Positions 1 to 11,431 of a stretch of DNA of 64,000 bases are shown one piece after another. The DNA comes from Sesamum alatum (Eukaryota; Streptophyta; Magnoliopsida; Lamiales; Pedaliaceae). The DNA is taken from positions 2,108,001 through 2,172,000 of the forward strand of contig JACGWO010000003.1 of the NCBI GenBank assembly GCA_034509735.1, written 5' to 3'. The position numbers were made by a program, and so were the translations under genes. A model generated the notes under the pieces. That model was not told where the DNA came from. It worked only from the letters and a program-made list of their open reading frames with translations, and made no database searches. Numbering within the stretch: position 1 is the first letter of the stretch; the number at the start of each line of letters is the position of its first letter.

Positions 1-71
1 AACTTGACTTCTGCTAAGTCTTTTCTGTCTCTTACTTATATCTCGTGCCCTTTTATAATTCAACGATTTCC

Positions 72-515
72 CCCTCAAGGGAACTCCTAAGAAGTTCCAA
101 GCGACAAAGAACTCCTACGAAGCTCCCAAAACATTTTGACTAAATGAACTCCTAAGAAGTTCCCAAGCGACAAGGAACTCATACGAAGTTCCAAAATATT
201 TCAACTAAAGGCACTCCCACGAAGTTCCAAAATATTTCAACTAAAGGAAGTACTAAGAAGTTCCCAAGCGATAAGGAACTCCGATGAAGTTCCCAAAACA
301 TTTCGACTAAAGGAACTCCTAAGAAGTTCCCAAGCGATAAGGAACTTCGACGAAGTTTCCAAAATATTTCAACTAAAGGGAACTCCTAAAAAGTTCCAAG
401 CGACGACCAAAAAGCGGTAAAATGAATTCTTATGAAGTTCTCGAAATATTTGACTAAAGGAACTCCTATGAAGTTCTAAGCGACGTCTAAAACATTATCA
501 AAGGAACTCCTACGG
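72..515. repeat. Minisatellite, ~64-bp unit
   Basis: Tandem degenerate copies of a unit built from two half-units, AACTCCTAAGAAGTTCC and GGAACTCCTACGAAGTTC, separated by CAAGCGACAA and by AAACATTTCGACTAAA. The spacing between full copies is about 64 bp, and one stretch (about 190-250) has an extra or shortened half-unit. No coding potential. It grades directly into the satellite that follows. Confidence 0.85.
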
Positions 516-519
516 AGTT

Positions 520-1540
520 CACAAAAAAATCAACACGTCGCGATGTAATTCAACATGACGCGTCGCAAATTCAATATAACGCGCCGCGATGCGATACAAT
601 TCTACATGATGCGTCGTAATTCAACATGACGTGTCGCGATGCGATGCAATTCGACATAACCCGACGTGACATGATACAAAGACGCGTGGCAAAGTTAACA
701 TGTTGTGTCGCGATGTGACGCAATTTAACATGACGCGACGCGATGCAACGCATCGCAAATTCAACATGCTGCGTCATGAACGATGCAATTCAGCATCACG
801 CGTCGCGATGCAATGCAATTCGATATAACACAACGCGACATGATACAAGGATGCGTCACAAATTCAACATGTTGCATCGCAACTCGATACAATTCAACCT
901 AACGTGTCGCGAAACAATGCAATTCAACATGGCGCATCGCGACACAATGCAATTTGATATAACGCGATGTGACATGATACAAGGACGCATCGCAAATTCA
1001 ACATGTTGCGTCGCAATGCTATGCAATTCAACATGACGCATCACTACGTGATGCAATTCACATGATGCGTCACGATGCGGTACAGTTCAACATGTTGCAT
1101 CGCAACGTGATACGATTCAACATGAAGCGACATGATGCGATACAATTCAAAATGACGCGTCGCAAGTTCAACATGATGCGCCCGCGCCACGATACAATTC
1201 TACATGATGCGTCGTAAATTCAACATGACGTGTCACGATGCGATGCAATTCGACATAACGCGATGCGACATGATACAAGTTGCATCACAAACTTAACATG
1301 TCGCAACGCAACGCGTCACACATTCAACATGCTGCGTCACGACGCGATGCAATTCAACATGACGCGTCGAGACGCGAAACGATTCGACGTGATGTGACGC
1401 AACACGACGCGGCATGATACAATGATACATCATAAATTCCACATATTATGCCACAACGCAATACAATTTAATATTACGTGACACAATGCGATGTAACATA
1501 ATACAACTCAGCATGCACGCGATACAATGCAAATACAATG
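520..1540. repeat. Satellite-like array of ~34-bp units
   Basis: Degenerate tandem copies centred on CAATTCAACATGACGCGTCG with variants (CATGTTGCATCGC, CGACATAACGCGATGCGACA). A longer marker, CGACATGATACAAGGATGCG-like, recurs near 670, 838, 972 and 1268, which suggests a higher-order arrangement over several basic units. The array is rich in CG dinucleotides. Open frames on both strands here (for example 571-777 minus, 743-1036 plus) are translations of the repeat and have no gene-like features. Confidence 0.8.
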
Positions 1541-2489
1541 CAACCCTAAGATGTGCAAGGCCCTCCTTGCCCCTATGGTGACTTGAGAGGTTGTCGAGGA
1601 AGAAGAAACAAGTGACGTTGCTCGCCTTCCTTCCCTGACGAAGAACGAGGATGAACTCGCGAATCACAATCACGATCTCTCCTATTTGCAATCTTAAGCA
1701 TTGAATGTCCTACAATAAAGCTTGGACTTGGGGGCCTATAGACAACTCAAAAATCATCACACCAAATAAGAACGGGGTTAGAGATATTTCTCCAACAATC
1801 TCGATTCTATAAAAATTTCAAGGAATCCGAATGACTCTCAAATTCCTAATAGGTTCACAATCCACGACTCCGTCCGTACTTGGAACAAAGGCAAAAGTGG
1901 CTAAGAAGAAACCCCAAACGCACGACTAAGGCCAAATCGAGGACTACCTCAACGAAAAGCAAGTCAAGGCCAACCGCCTAGACCAAGTGAAGTCAGCCTC
2001 GCGCCTCGACCATGAGTCTAGAGAGGTGTGTCGAGGGGCACCTCAGTCAAGCGTGTGTCGAGGTTTGCCTCGACCAGCAGCGACGTAGCCCTCGACTGGC
2101 AGGGACGCCACCTCCCTTCAACTCACCTGCAAAACCCGAAGTCGAGGTGACGCGCCTCACCTAGCGAGTCTGGCCAAGGCAAGCCTCAACTAGCGATGTC
2201 ACCGCCCTTTCCTGACAAATTGTGACTTGCCCAACCAGGTACCTAACCGATCCCCGGGTATATCCATAGAAACAAATCAAACTCGCCGTCACAAACAGAA
2301 GGAAAAATTAATTTGCAGAGCTAAACAAGACAGTTGTTGCATCAAGAACAACCCATTGCCCTAGCAGAACCCGAAGACAGGCTAAGCTCACAAACAAGCC
2401 TGAGGTTTAGAATGATTCCTAAATATCCTAAGGGATATTCAGGTTGAAAGCTGTTGATGGAGCAAATAAATCACTCCAAATAAGGTAAG
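1541..2489. other. Gene-free interval
   Basis: No supported gene. The stretch 1960-2230 has repeated TCGAGG/CCTCGAC words. The left flank of element A lies at 2490-2494. An old LTR or gypsy fragment is possible but I see no terminal repeats or protein domain. Confidence 0.5.
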
Positions 2490-2494
2490 TAGAA
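2490..2494. repeat. TSD of element A, left copy (TAGAA)
   Basis: Five bases directly before the TGTTAGAATAGG LTR start. They match 21065-21069 after the final CTTTCA of the 3' LTR, as expected for an LTR retrotransposon insertion. Confidence 0.9.
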
Positions 2495-3724
2495 TGTTAG
2501 AATAGGTGACAAGAAAGTCAATGGTATTGGCTATTCTGAGAACCATTCGTCAATCTGTGAACAAGTAATATTATGTTAATGAATGTAGTAAGGATTCATA
2601 GGCATGAGTTCGTTGTACTTACTGCTTGCATCATTACGATGTCACAACAAACGCCCACAGACTGAAATAACGTTTCGGGAAGTTGGAACTACGCTTGGAG
2701 GTAGGTTCATGAAATCAGTTTCGCTGAATCAGTCTGAAATACTCCAAGTCAAAGGAATCTCGAGACAGGGCATCGAGAATCCATTTTGAGACTTGCACTA
2801 AGCATCTGCTATCGTGTTTCATCGATAGGTGACGAGGATCGTCTAAGCAGTGTTAGTGGGTCGGCCTGCTGGGGAGCGGCCGACTGAGGTGACTCGCGGG
2901 AATCGTCATATAGAAGCTACTCGGGTTTGGTCGGTATGACTCATATTCCCGGTTCCGATAGTACGGGATTAGTCCTCGGACTTGAGGATCACGGCAGTCC
3001 CCTACATACCAAGGTTGTATCTTGGATCTGGTGAAATTTGACCGATTATATTACATGGTCATCATAAGCCTCGTCCAGTGCAGTCGGAGTATGTAAGAAC
3101 GGTGAATTCCAAGATAGGATCTGTCCCCTGTCAAAGGATATGACAGCAAGATCTCCTATGCACTCGGAGATGGTTTAGACTCACAAAGTCTATGGCCATA
3201 GCACTTGATGTAGTGGGAAAGGATTCCCTACGTCGAGTTAAACCTATCTCGAGCATTATGCATAGTTGCCTAGTCAAGAATGGGAACCGACCCCTAGACT
3301 AAAGGCCGGGACACAGGCGACAGTAGGACCGTACCCGTACGTATCGAGCGTCGGTAGGACCGCACCTGCGTATAACTCGGAGCCTAAATGTTCACACCAT
3401 AAATTCACCTAGTCTCTAGTGCCATGGACCGTTGCTAGATGGCTACCCATGGTAACGGACTACTTTGGTTATGAAATAACAAAAAAGTAGGTCCAAGTCT
3501 AGCTGAAAGGTGAACCTAAAGAGTCACACCAGCTACACCAAATGAAAGGGAATTAATTTGGAATTAATTCCGGGAGAAGGTTTAATTTAATGGAATTAAA
3601 TTATACTTCTTGGAGATTCAAGCCTCGATGAATTATTTGGGATAATTGGGCTTGAGTTCATAAATTAGATTTATGAATTTTAATAAAGCATGGGCTTTCC
3701 TTTTAATTAGATTAAAAGGGTGAG

Positions 3725-3990
3725 TTAATTAATTAATGGGCTTAGTATATTAAATAAGATTTAATATAAAGTCCATGGGACTATTTAATTTAGAATTAAA
3801 TAATCTCATTCTATGGAATTAATTAATGGGCTTGGTATATTAAATAGGATTTAATATAAAGTCCATGGGACTATTTAATTTAGAATTAAATATGTCCTTT
3901 CCATTAATTAATTAATGGGCTTAGTATATTAAATATGATTTAATATAAAGTCCATGGGAATATTTAATTTAGAATTAAATAGGCCCATTC
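3725..3990 (+). repeat. Three tandem ~90-bp units inside LTR A
   Basis: AATTAATGGGCTTAGTATAT recurs at about 3731, 3821 and 3910, each followed by TTAATATAAAGTCCATGGGA and ATTTAGAATTAAAT. The split of the 3' LTR by element B falls in the second unit of this array. Confidence 0.85.
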
Positions 3991-4166
3991 CATAAAGCCC
4001 ATCAAAATGGATGGAAAAGATTTGATCTAGAGAATGATGAGATGAAGGGCCATGATTAATTTGACTTAATCAAAGCCTAATTTGACTAGGATTTGACTAG
4101 GTCAAAATCCTAGTCAAAGTGTGTCTCTTTGGAAGAGTTTGAGAAGGAATAGGAAATTCCATCTTC

Positions 4167-4174
4167 TATAAATA
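4167..4174 (+). promoter_or_regulatory. TATA box of LTR A
   Basis: TATAAATA, followed by a pyrimidine-rich, CTCTCATCTC-like stretch. The position upstream of the R/U5-like end fits the promoter that would start the genomic RNA. The segment is missing from the 3' LTR because of the deletion at the A/B junction. Confidence 0.55.
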
Positions 4175-4746
4175 CTCAAAAAAAACACACACTCACACCT
4201 AGTATTCTCTACAACTCTCATCTCTCATCTCTCTCAAATTTTCGTCCATCCCCTTCTTTTCTCTCCAAGAATTATACTTTGTTCTTCTTGATTTTATTCA
4301 AGTTAAGAACATAAGAGACATTGATTGCGTTAATTCATAGCGTGTATCGATGTCTCTTCTCCCCAAATTATTTCTTGCTAGCACAAGGGTTGTTTGCTTT
4401 CCGGTGGAGCGAGTGAGATGATTTAGAGGGTCTCTTCTTTGAGATCTTGGTGCAAAACGGGGAACAATGCATGTAGCCGAAACGAAGACAAAACTACAAC
4501 CGGGTAGGTTCTTTAATTTCTTTTTTTTTTTTTCGGTTTCAATTCTATGGCCTTCATGTTGTGTTTTATTGAACATGAGATACACCGAACGCCCGGGAGA
4601 ATCAAGGGCACACCCCTTGATTCGTTTATGTACGTTATGCATGATTTAAATTCCATTTAATTATGTTTTGTAATTTTTATTACACACTATTTCGCGCTTC
4701 CGCTATACGCGTCAATCTCCCGGGCCGATCCACATATTTCTTTCAG

Positions 4747-4759
4747 TGGTATCAGAGCC
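4747..4759 (+). promoter_or_regulatory. Primer-binding site (tRNA-iMet), element A
   Basis: TGGTATCAGAGCC lies one base after the 5' LTR and is complementary to the 3' end of plant initiator methionine tRNA. It primes minus-strand DNA synthesis. The same motif appears in B, E and D. Confidence 0.93.
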
Positions 4760-6959
4760 CGGTTCGGTGTATAGGCCTATAATTCTATGTGCTATGTGCG
4801 TTTAAGCATGATAAACGTGTTTTAATTTACGTTTATAGCATGTTTATCGTGGATATTTATTGGCGTTTAATTTTGCATGGAATTTTTGGATCTTAGTTTT
4901 CTTGAATGTGTTAATACATGTTCTAGGGTTAAATTTATCTTGTGGTTTCAGAAAAATTGCATGAAAAGTCGAAAAAGAGTGAAAAACGGCGAACCGGCAG
5001 CAGCAGCACGCTGCCCGCGCGCACAGGGGCGCGGCCGGGCGCGCGTGCAGGCAGGGGCCTGCGCTCACCCGGCCAGCGTGCCCAGCGTGTGCGGACAGCG
5101 CGCGCGCAGGCAAGGGCGCCTGCGCGCGTGCGCGGCCGTCTGCATTGGGCGCGCGCGCTGTGCGCGCAGGCGCCGGCTGTGCCGTTTTCCGTTTCTCTCC
5201 CGTTTTTGGCTCGTTTTTCAAAACTATTTTTACTGAATTATTTTTATGATATTTTCTGCATTATTCTGAACCCGTTGACTTAGAATATTTATTTTTTGAG
5301 ATTTGAAATTTCCTAAAATAAATATTGTTTGGTTGATGAGGAAAGGGTTTCCTAACAAGATTTAATTTTTTGCAATAGTTGCACCAATGATCAAAATTCA
5401 TATGTGAAATTTCGCAATAATTTCTGCATTTTATGATGTTGGACATCATGGTTATTTTATGGTTTGAGCATGAGTAGATCTTAACATGTATTAATATTGC
5501 ACAATTGTTGGATTTTGGAATTCTTGAATAAATGGGCATATTCTTGAATTGTTGATTTTTGTGTTTCAGAAAAAAATTTGATTTTTCTGTATAATTCTGG
5601 GAATTTTTCTGAACTAATTAACTTGGGCATTTTAATTTTGGTTGAGATTTTATATTTCATAGAATTAATATTGCCTTGTTAATTATGGAAAAGGTTTTTT
5701 CCAACAAAAATCGTTGTGCATAGGTTGCACTATTATCCAATGTTTGGTGTGAATATTTTACATGTAGTTTCTGCATTTATTTTATGGTATGGATTATCAT
5801 GGATGTTGGTATAGCATATTTTACGTGGGATATGTTATTTGTGCTATTTGTGTTAATTGATTTGACAAAGGATGATCACAAAGCCCCTAGACCGCATGTA
5901 TGGTTTATTTACATTTATTTGTTGGGTTGTGGCCTGTGTGCCTCTTTATTTTCCTCCCTGTCTCTCTTCTAGTTGCCTAGGAATAATAAGGTTTTCTCTC
6001 TCCCTCCTCATGTACTCCCCCAAATGTTTAATTGGGGTTTCTTATTTTATGATGTAATGAGAGTAGAATTAGTGGTGAGGTTTTATTTCTTTTTGTAAAT
6101 AAAAGCTGCAAGAGAAGACAAGCCCAAGGTGTTGGAGGCCCATGGAGGTTGCCATCAGATGGCCCACAGAGGATCCATGGAGAAGAAGCCCGGTGTAGGC
6201 CCACGATGGAGAGCCCAAGAAGATAAAGAGGACTTACAAGGCCCATTGCATGTAATGGGTTATTAAATTTTGTAATAGTGTAGGGCCTACCCTTAGATTG
6301 ACCATAGATCCACTGCGGGCTCAGTGGGTCGCATAGGTTTGGGCTTGTGATCATCCTACAGGGGCGTGCTAGGCTTTATTTTGCATGCGATGCGTTTTAT
6401 ATGCTTATGATTATTCTATATGCTTTATGTATGGTTACATTCACGCTTAGAATATTTCTGCCATAACGCATGCAATGCAATACTTTATATGTGATGAGGT
6501 CTCGTTCTATCAAAACTCTCACTTGGTTGAACCAAGTTAAATATAGACCCTTAATAAATGGACTAGGACTCTGGGAGTCTGTCCAAGCCTTCCATCCATG
6601 GCAAAAGTGAGGAAGATCTTTTAGGTCGATAGCGTGGTCTCACGAGTCGTGGCACGACTATCGTGCTTAAAAGAAGCTGCACTTTGTCATGAACGAGGAG
6701 TAGACTGTTGTTACCTGTCTCATGAGTCGTGGAGGTAGCAGTGGGTCTATGAATTGGTTGATTGGGTTGGGTCTAATGCCCGAATAACGTGATTCGCTGT
6801 GGATCCCGAGCCCACTAGGAAAGGATTTCCCGAAAACAACGTTTGAGAGTGCCGTGTTTTCGTAGAAATAGTGGGAGAGGTTAAGGACTAAAGACCGAGA
6901 CTTAACCAAAATATTACTTCTCTCTACTTATTATTTTCTGCTTTACATATTTGTTGTGA
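4760..6959 (+). other. 5' leader of element A with GC-rich island
   Basis: A roughly 2.2-kb leader before the gag-like start. Bases 4990-5190 are a GC-rich, GCGCGC-rich island in AT-rich DNA, and comparable islands sit in the leaders of B and E. Bases 5860-6340 and 6480-6960 match the B leader (for example GCGGGCTCAGTGGGTCGCAT). The several overlapping open frames in the island reflect composition only. Confidence 0.75.
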
Positions 6960-9900
6960 ATGTCTAAGAATCCACCAAACACATCACTAAGAGGCTCATT
7001 AAAAGGGAACCAATTACACGAATTGACTGCGAAATCTTAAGATGGCCTTAGATTTCCAGAACCTTAACTCACATAACCGGATGAGGATGTTCCTCAGCGC
7101 TTGCCGGAGGGGTCGACAACTAAGGCAACGCTTGGCGTTCAAAAGTTGAAGGATGACCACCGGCAAGTAAGATATAATGATGTTGGCTCAAACTATGCTT
7201 CGTTCGCATCATGTCTATATGGTCCTGGACCAGCATGTGGGGTAAAATGCAACGAAGGCATGTTTGGAGCTAAGATGACGGAAGGGATGTCGGTACAAAG
7301 AACATGGAGTGATGATGCCATCCCTAGTGGAGAAGCTCAAAAGACCTCCACGTTAGTCTTGAAAAGGAGACGTACATTGACATGATCCTTCAGTCTCTTC
7401 CTCCCTCCTACGAACCATTAATTATCAACATGAATGAGTTTAGAAAAGATCTTCATAGGTTGGTAATTATGTTGGTCTAGTACGAAGCAACGATTGCAAA
7501 ATCTGCAACGTCGGTACTAGTAGGAGAGGCTTCAACCTCCACAGCGAAAGGCAAAGGTGCCAGACGCTAAAAAGAGGAAGAAGGGTAAGGTAACATCAAC
7601 TATTGAAGCACTTCAAGTGTTGTTCCTTTACAACACAAGGTGGAGGTAAAGGAAAGAGCAAAAGGTTCAAGCAGTCAAGTTCATAGATTTCTAAGAACGT
7701 AAGCATTCACTGTCGTAAAAGAGGGCCATTGGAAAGGGGAGTATCCTAAACCTCTCTCCAATGTAGGTAAAATTTGATATTGAGTATTGACATGATCACT
7801 TTTTGGTATTTGATACCGTTCCTATCACTAATCTACGGGTGGTTTGCAGAAAGTGAATGAGGACTTAAAAGCCAAGAACAGTTCTAGGATTCAACAATGG
7901 CAAGGTCCATTGATGAAAAGGACTAGAGACTTGTTAAGCCCATAATCGTGATCATGTTAGTATAATATAGGAATTGAGTAACCTAGTATGATCAAAAGTA
8001 TGTCTCTTTGTTGGAAAAAGGTTTTATTACATACATATTTGATCAAACAAAATTATTGAATATTGATTCATGTTTGCTAGTAGTTACACGTGAATTCCTA
8101 GAACACCATCCCATAAAAGGTTTATGGATACTCAAAATTCTAATGGATTAATCAAGACCAACTTACAGATTTGGCATCTACAACAGCTAGGACGTTTCTT
8201 CTTATTAAAAGATAAGTAAATTGGAAAGTTCGATGAATCTAGAAATAGATGATTCGAATCGACTAAATTTACAAGTCTTTTATGAGGAAGAAAGTCCGAA
8301 AGCTCTTTGTTGGACCAAAGTAGGCTTGCCAAATAGTCTATTGGAAGGGAGCCAATAAGACAAACTGTAGGTTACTAATACACAAGACCATAAGAGGGTT
8401 CAAAAAGTCTAAAGGTCCCATAGGAGGTTTGGGAATTAGACTTAAGGAGGTGAACCATAAATGGTTGCAAAATTAAACCTGTTTCAATAGGATCGAAAAG
8501 GCCGTGTATTTAGTGGGAGCTCTTGAGCATCCAAGTTGAGAATGAAATTCTCAATGAAACGTTTCCTGTAAAGGCCAAGTATGACGGTCTCTGATAAAGG
8601 GAACGATCGAATCTCGTTAGACGAAGATCGATCGAAGTTTCACCCAATTACCTTAGCCCGTGTAGACGTAGACTCAAAATTGCCAACGTAAGAAACGTGG
8701 CACTTTGCTAGGAGTCACGCACAAGGAGCCATGGTTTGGCAAGCCTGTGTCCCGACAAAGTCCTTGAGCATGTAGAAGGATCCTACATACGTCAAGGGAC
8801 TAGTGGGAGACAAATTAGACTCGGTGTCTAATTTGTACAAGTTTACGACAGAATAATACTAACGTTGCTTAGAATCGCATTTCTTAAATTGATCATATTC
8901 CAAGTCCCCTAAGAATGAACCCGAATGTCGTAAGAGGTACGAGTGATCGGGATATGTTCGGTCAAATTTGGATAGTAATCCAAATGACCTGTGGAACGTG
9001 ATGTTGGACATCGTAGTAGGATTTATGGAGAGGAGCCATAGAATCCGCTAGGAAATTCAAACAAGGTTTGAAACACCGCATAACTGGAATATTCGTTTTG
9101 ACGAGCTCATACGGAGCATGACTCGGTCTTAAACGACGTAGGTGATCAGTGGGAGAAGAAATGGCGTTCCAAGTGTTTAAGTGTGTAATATCTTGATTCA
9201 TAGATGAATTCAAGACATCAGGAATCACGAAAACACAACTGTAACTCACGAAAATTCTCCATGACATTTTAGGGTTCCCACATACATATCATGAATTGAG
9301 TTTTTCAAAGACTCAGTCATGGTGGACTGATGAGAAAAACTCATATACGTAGAGGGACAAGTTGTTCGAGACTTAGTCATAGTAAGACTGGTGAGAAAAC
9401 TTGGATACTATGCATAAAGCATCAAGCCGTTCAAGACTTAGTCACGGTGGACTAATGAGAAGGCTTGGATGTTGAGTATCCCCTACGTCTTAACCCTAGG
9501 CAAACATATGATATGTTTACTCGGTGCATAGGAACCAATGTTGAGAGTGCTTCTAGCATGGCTCAACATAAATCGGTAATGCACTGAGGGCGTTGAAGAC
9601 AGCAATCAAGAACGATCCTTAGTACCTGAATAAGGACTAAAGATGTGTTCATGATGCACCGTCTGTTGAGAGTTGCTTTAGAAGGCTAAAGCGATACTAG
9701 CTTCCAGAGCATAAGTGAAAACCAGTTAGTCTCAAAGGTATACACAGTCAGGCCCCAATGACGAGTGCATCGGATAGTGGTCACTGATGAAGACCGCGTC
9801 CATAGGATGTACGTGGCGCCTAGCATGACCAAGCCATGTTCGCCTATATGGCAGGCAACTTGGCTATGGGAGTATTGGCACGATATCTCATCACAAGATC

Positions 9901-10088
9901 CACGAAAATATTCTTAGACAACCACCATCTCTAGGAGGCAATGGTGGATAGAGGTAACACGGTTAGACCGTATTGCTTCGCAAGGAAATATAAGTGGACT
10001 CACAATACCTTAGTCGGTATCGTAGATTACTCATACTCAAAGGATTCTGAACAAAGTGGGTAATTGACTTATTGGTCAAGTGGGAGAT
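6960..10088 (+). pseudogene. Decayed gag-pol region of element A
   Basis: The segment begins with the same MSKNP-like start as the gag of element B. Recognisable remnants are the gag C-terminal part (about 7374-7560, matching the LQSLPPSY and GEAST motifs of B), a broken zinc-knuckle region (about 7640-7760) and an integrase/RT linker (about 8780-8860, matching GDKLDS of B). A purine-rich tract, CAAGTGGGAGAT, precedes the 3' LTR. Stops and indels occur throughout and no frame covers a whole domain. It cannot make a working polyprotein. Confidence 0.75.
9295..9480 (+). repeat. Three degenerate ~70-bp repeats inside element A
   Basis: Three imperfect copies of a unit containing GACTTAGTCA, GTGGACTRATGAGAA and a following TTGGAT-like segment, near 9300, 9365 and 9430. 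They lie in the decayed pol region. They could be a local tandem duplication after loss of coding constraint. Confidence 0.6.
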
Positions 10089-11431
10089 TGTTAGAATAGG
10101 TGACCAGAAAGTCAATGGTATTGGCTGTTCTGAGAACCATTCGTCAATCTGTGAACAAGTAATATTATGTTAATGAATGTAGTAAGGATTCATAGGCATG
10201 AGTTTGTTGTACTTACTGCTTGCATCGATACGATGTCACAACAAACGCCCACAGACTGAAATAACATTTTGGGAAATTGGAACTACGCTTGGAGGTAGGT
10301 TCATGAAATCAGTTTCGCCGAATCAGTCTGAAATACTCCAAGTCAAAGGAATCTCAAGACAGGGCATCGAGAATCCATTTTGAGACTTGCACTAAGCATC
10401 TGCTGTCGTGTTTCATCGACGGGTGACGAGGATCGTCTAAGCAGTGTTAGTGGGTCGGCCTGCTGGGGAGCGGCCAACTGAGGTGACTCGCGGGAATCGT
10501 CATATAGAAGCTACTCGGGCTTGGTCGGTATGACTCATATTCCCGGTTCCGATAGTACGGGATTAGTCCTCGGACTTGAGGATCACGGCAGTCCCCTACA
10601 TACTAAGGTTGTATCTTGGATCTGGTGAAAATTTGACCAATTATATTACATGGTCATCATAAGCCTCGTCCAGTGCAGTCGGAGTATGTAAGAACGGTGA
10701 ATTCCAAGATAGGATCTGTCCCCTGTCAATGGATATGACAGCAAGATCTCCTATGCGCTCGGAGATGGTTTAGACTCACAAAGTCTATGGCCATAGCACT
10801 TGATGTAGTGGGAAAGGATTTCCTACGTCGAGTTAAACCTATCTCGAGCATTATGCATAGTTGCCTAGTCAAGAATGGGAACCGACCCCTAGACTAAAGG
10901 CCGGGACACAGGTGACAGTAGGACCGTACCTGTACGTATCGAGCATCGGTAGGAACCGCACCTGCGTATAACTCGGAGCCTAAATGTTCACACCATAAAT
11001 TCACTAGTCTCTAGTGCCATGGACCGTTGCTAGATGGCCACCCATGGTAACGGACTACTTTGGTTATGAAATAACAAAAAGTAGGTCCAAGTCTAGTTGA
11101 AAAGGTGAACCTAAAGAGTCACACCCGCTACACCAAATGAAAGGGAATTAATTCCGGGAGAAGGTTTAATTTAATGGAATTAAATTATACTTCTTGGAGA
11201 TTCAGCCTTGATGAATTATTTGGGATAATCGGGCTTGAGTTCATAAATTAGATTTATGAATTTTAATAAAGCATGGGCTTTCCTTTTAATTAGATTAAAA
11301 GAGTGAGTTAATTAATTAATGGGCTTAGTATATTAAATAAGATTTAATATAAAGTCCATGGGACTATTTAATTTAGAATTAAATAATCCCATTCTATGGA
11401 ATTAATTAATGGGCTTGGTATATTAAATAGG
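10089..11431 (+). repeat. 3' LTR of element A, left portion
   Basis: This copy starts TGTTAGAATAGGTGACC and corresponds to 2495-3848 of the 5' LTR. It stops abruptly at 11431, where element B begins (TGAAGGACAAG). Confidence 0.92.

Larger units (their letters stand above)
2495..4745 (+). repeat. 5' LTR of element A
   Basis: A 2,251-bp repeat starting TGTTAGAATAGGTG and ending ATATTTCTTTCA. It matches 10089-11431 and 20515-21064 with scattered substitutions (a few percent by eye). It contains three tandem ~90-bp units (about 3725-3990), a TATA box (4167-4174) and a T-rich stretch near 4520. The 61-residue frame at 2604-2789, repeated at 10198-10383, is LTR sequence and not a gene. Confidence 0.92.

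Noticed and set aside
571..1056. Open frames in the satellite on both strands
   Set aside because: They are translations of a tandem repeat with repeated HVxL-like words; no domain or start context.
2604..2789. 61-codon ORF repeated at 10198-10383
   Set aside because: Both copies lie at the same place in the two LTRs of element A; the duplication is due to the LTR, and no domain is visible.
4747..4759. tRNA-like motif TGGTATCAGAGCC and its copies as a tRNA gene
   Set aside because: Only the 3' end of tRNA-iMet is matched and each copy sits directly at an LTR border, so these are primer-binding sites.
4844..5283. Ala/Arg-rich ORFs of 92-125 codons (also 18505-18857 and 56017-56491)
   Set aside because: GC-rich composition suppresses stops in several frames at once; frames differ between related elements, so no conserved protein.
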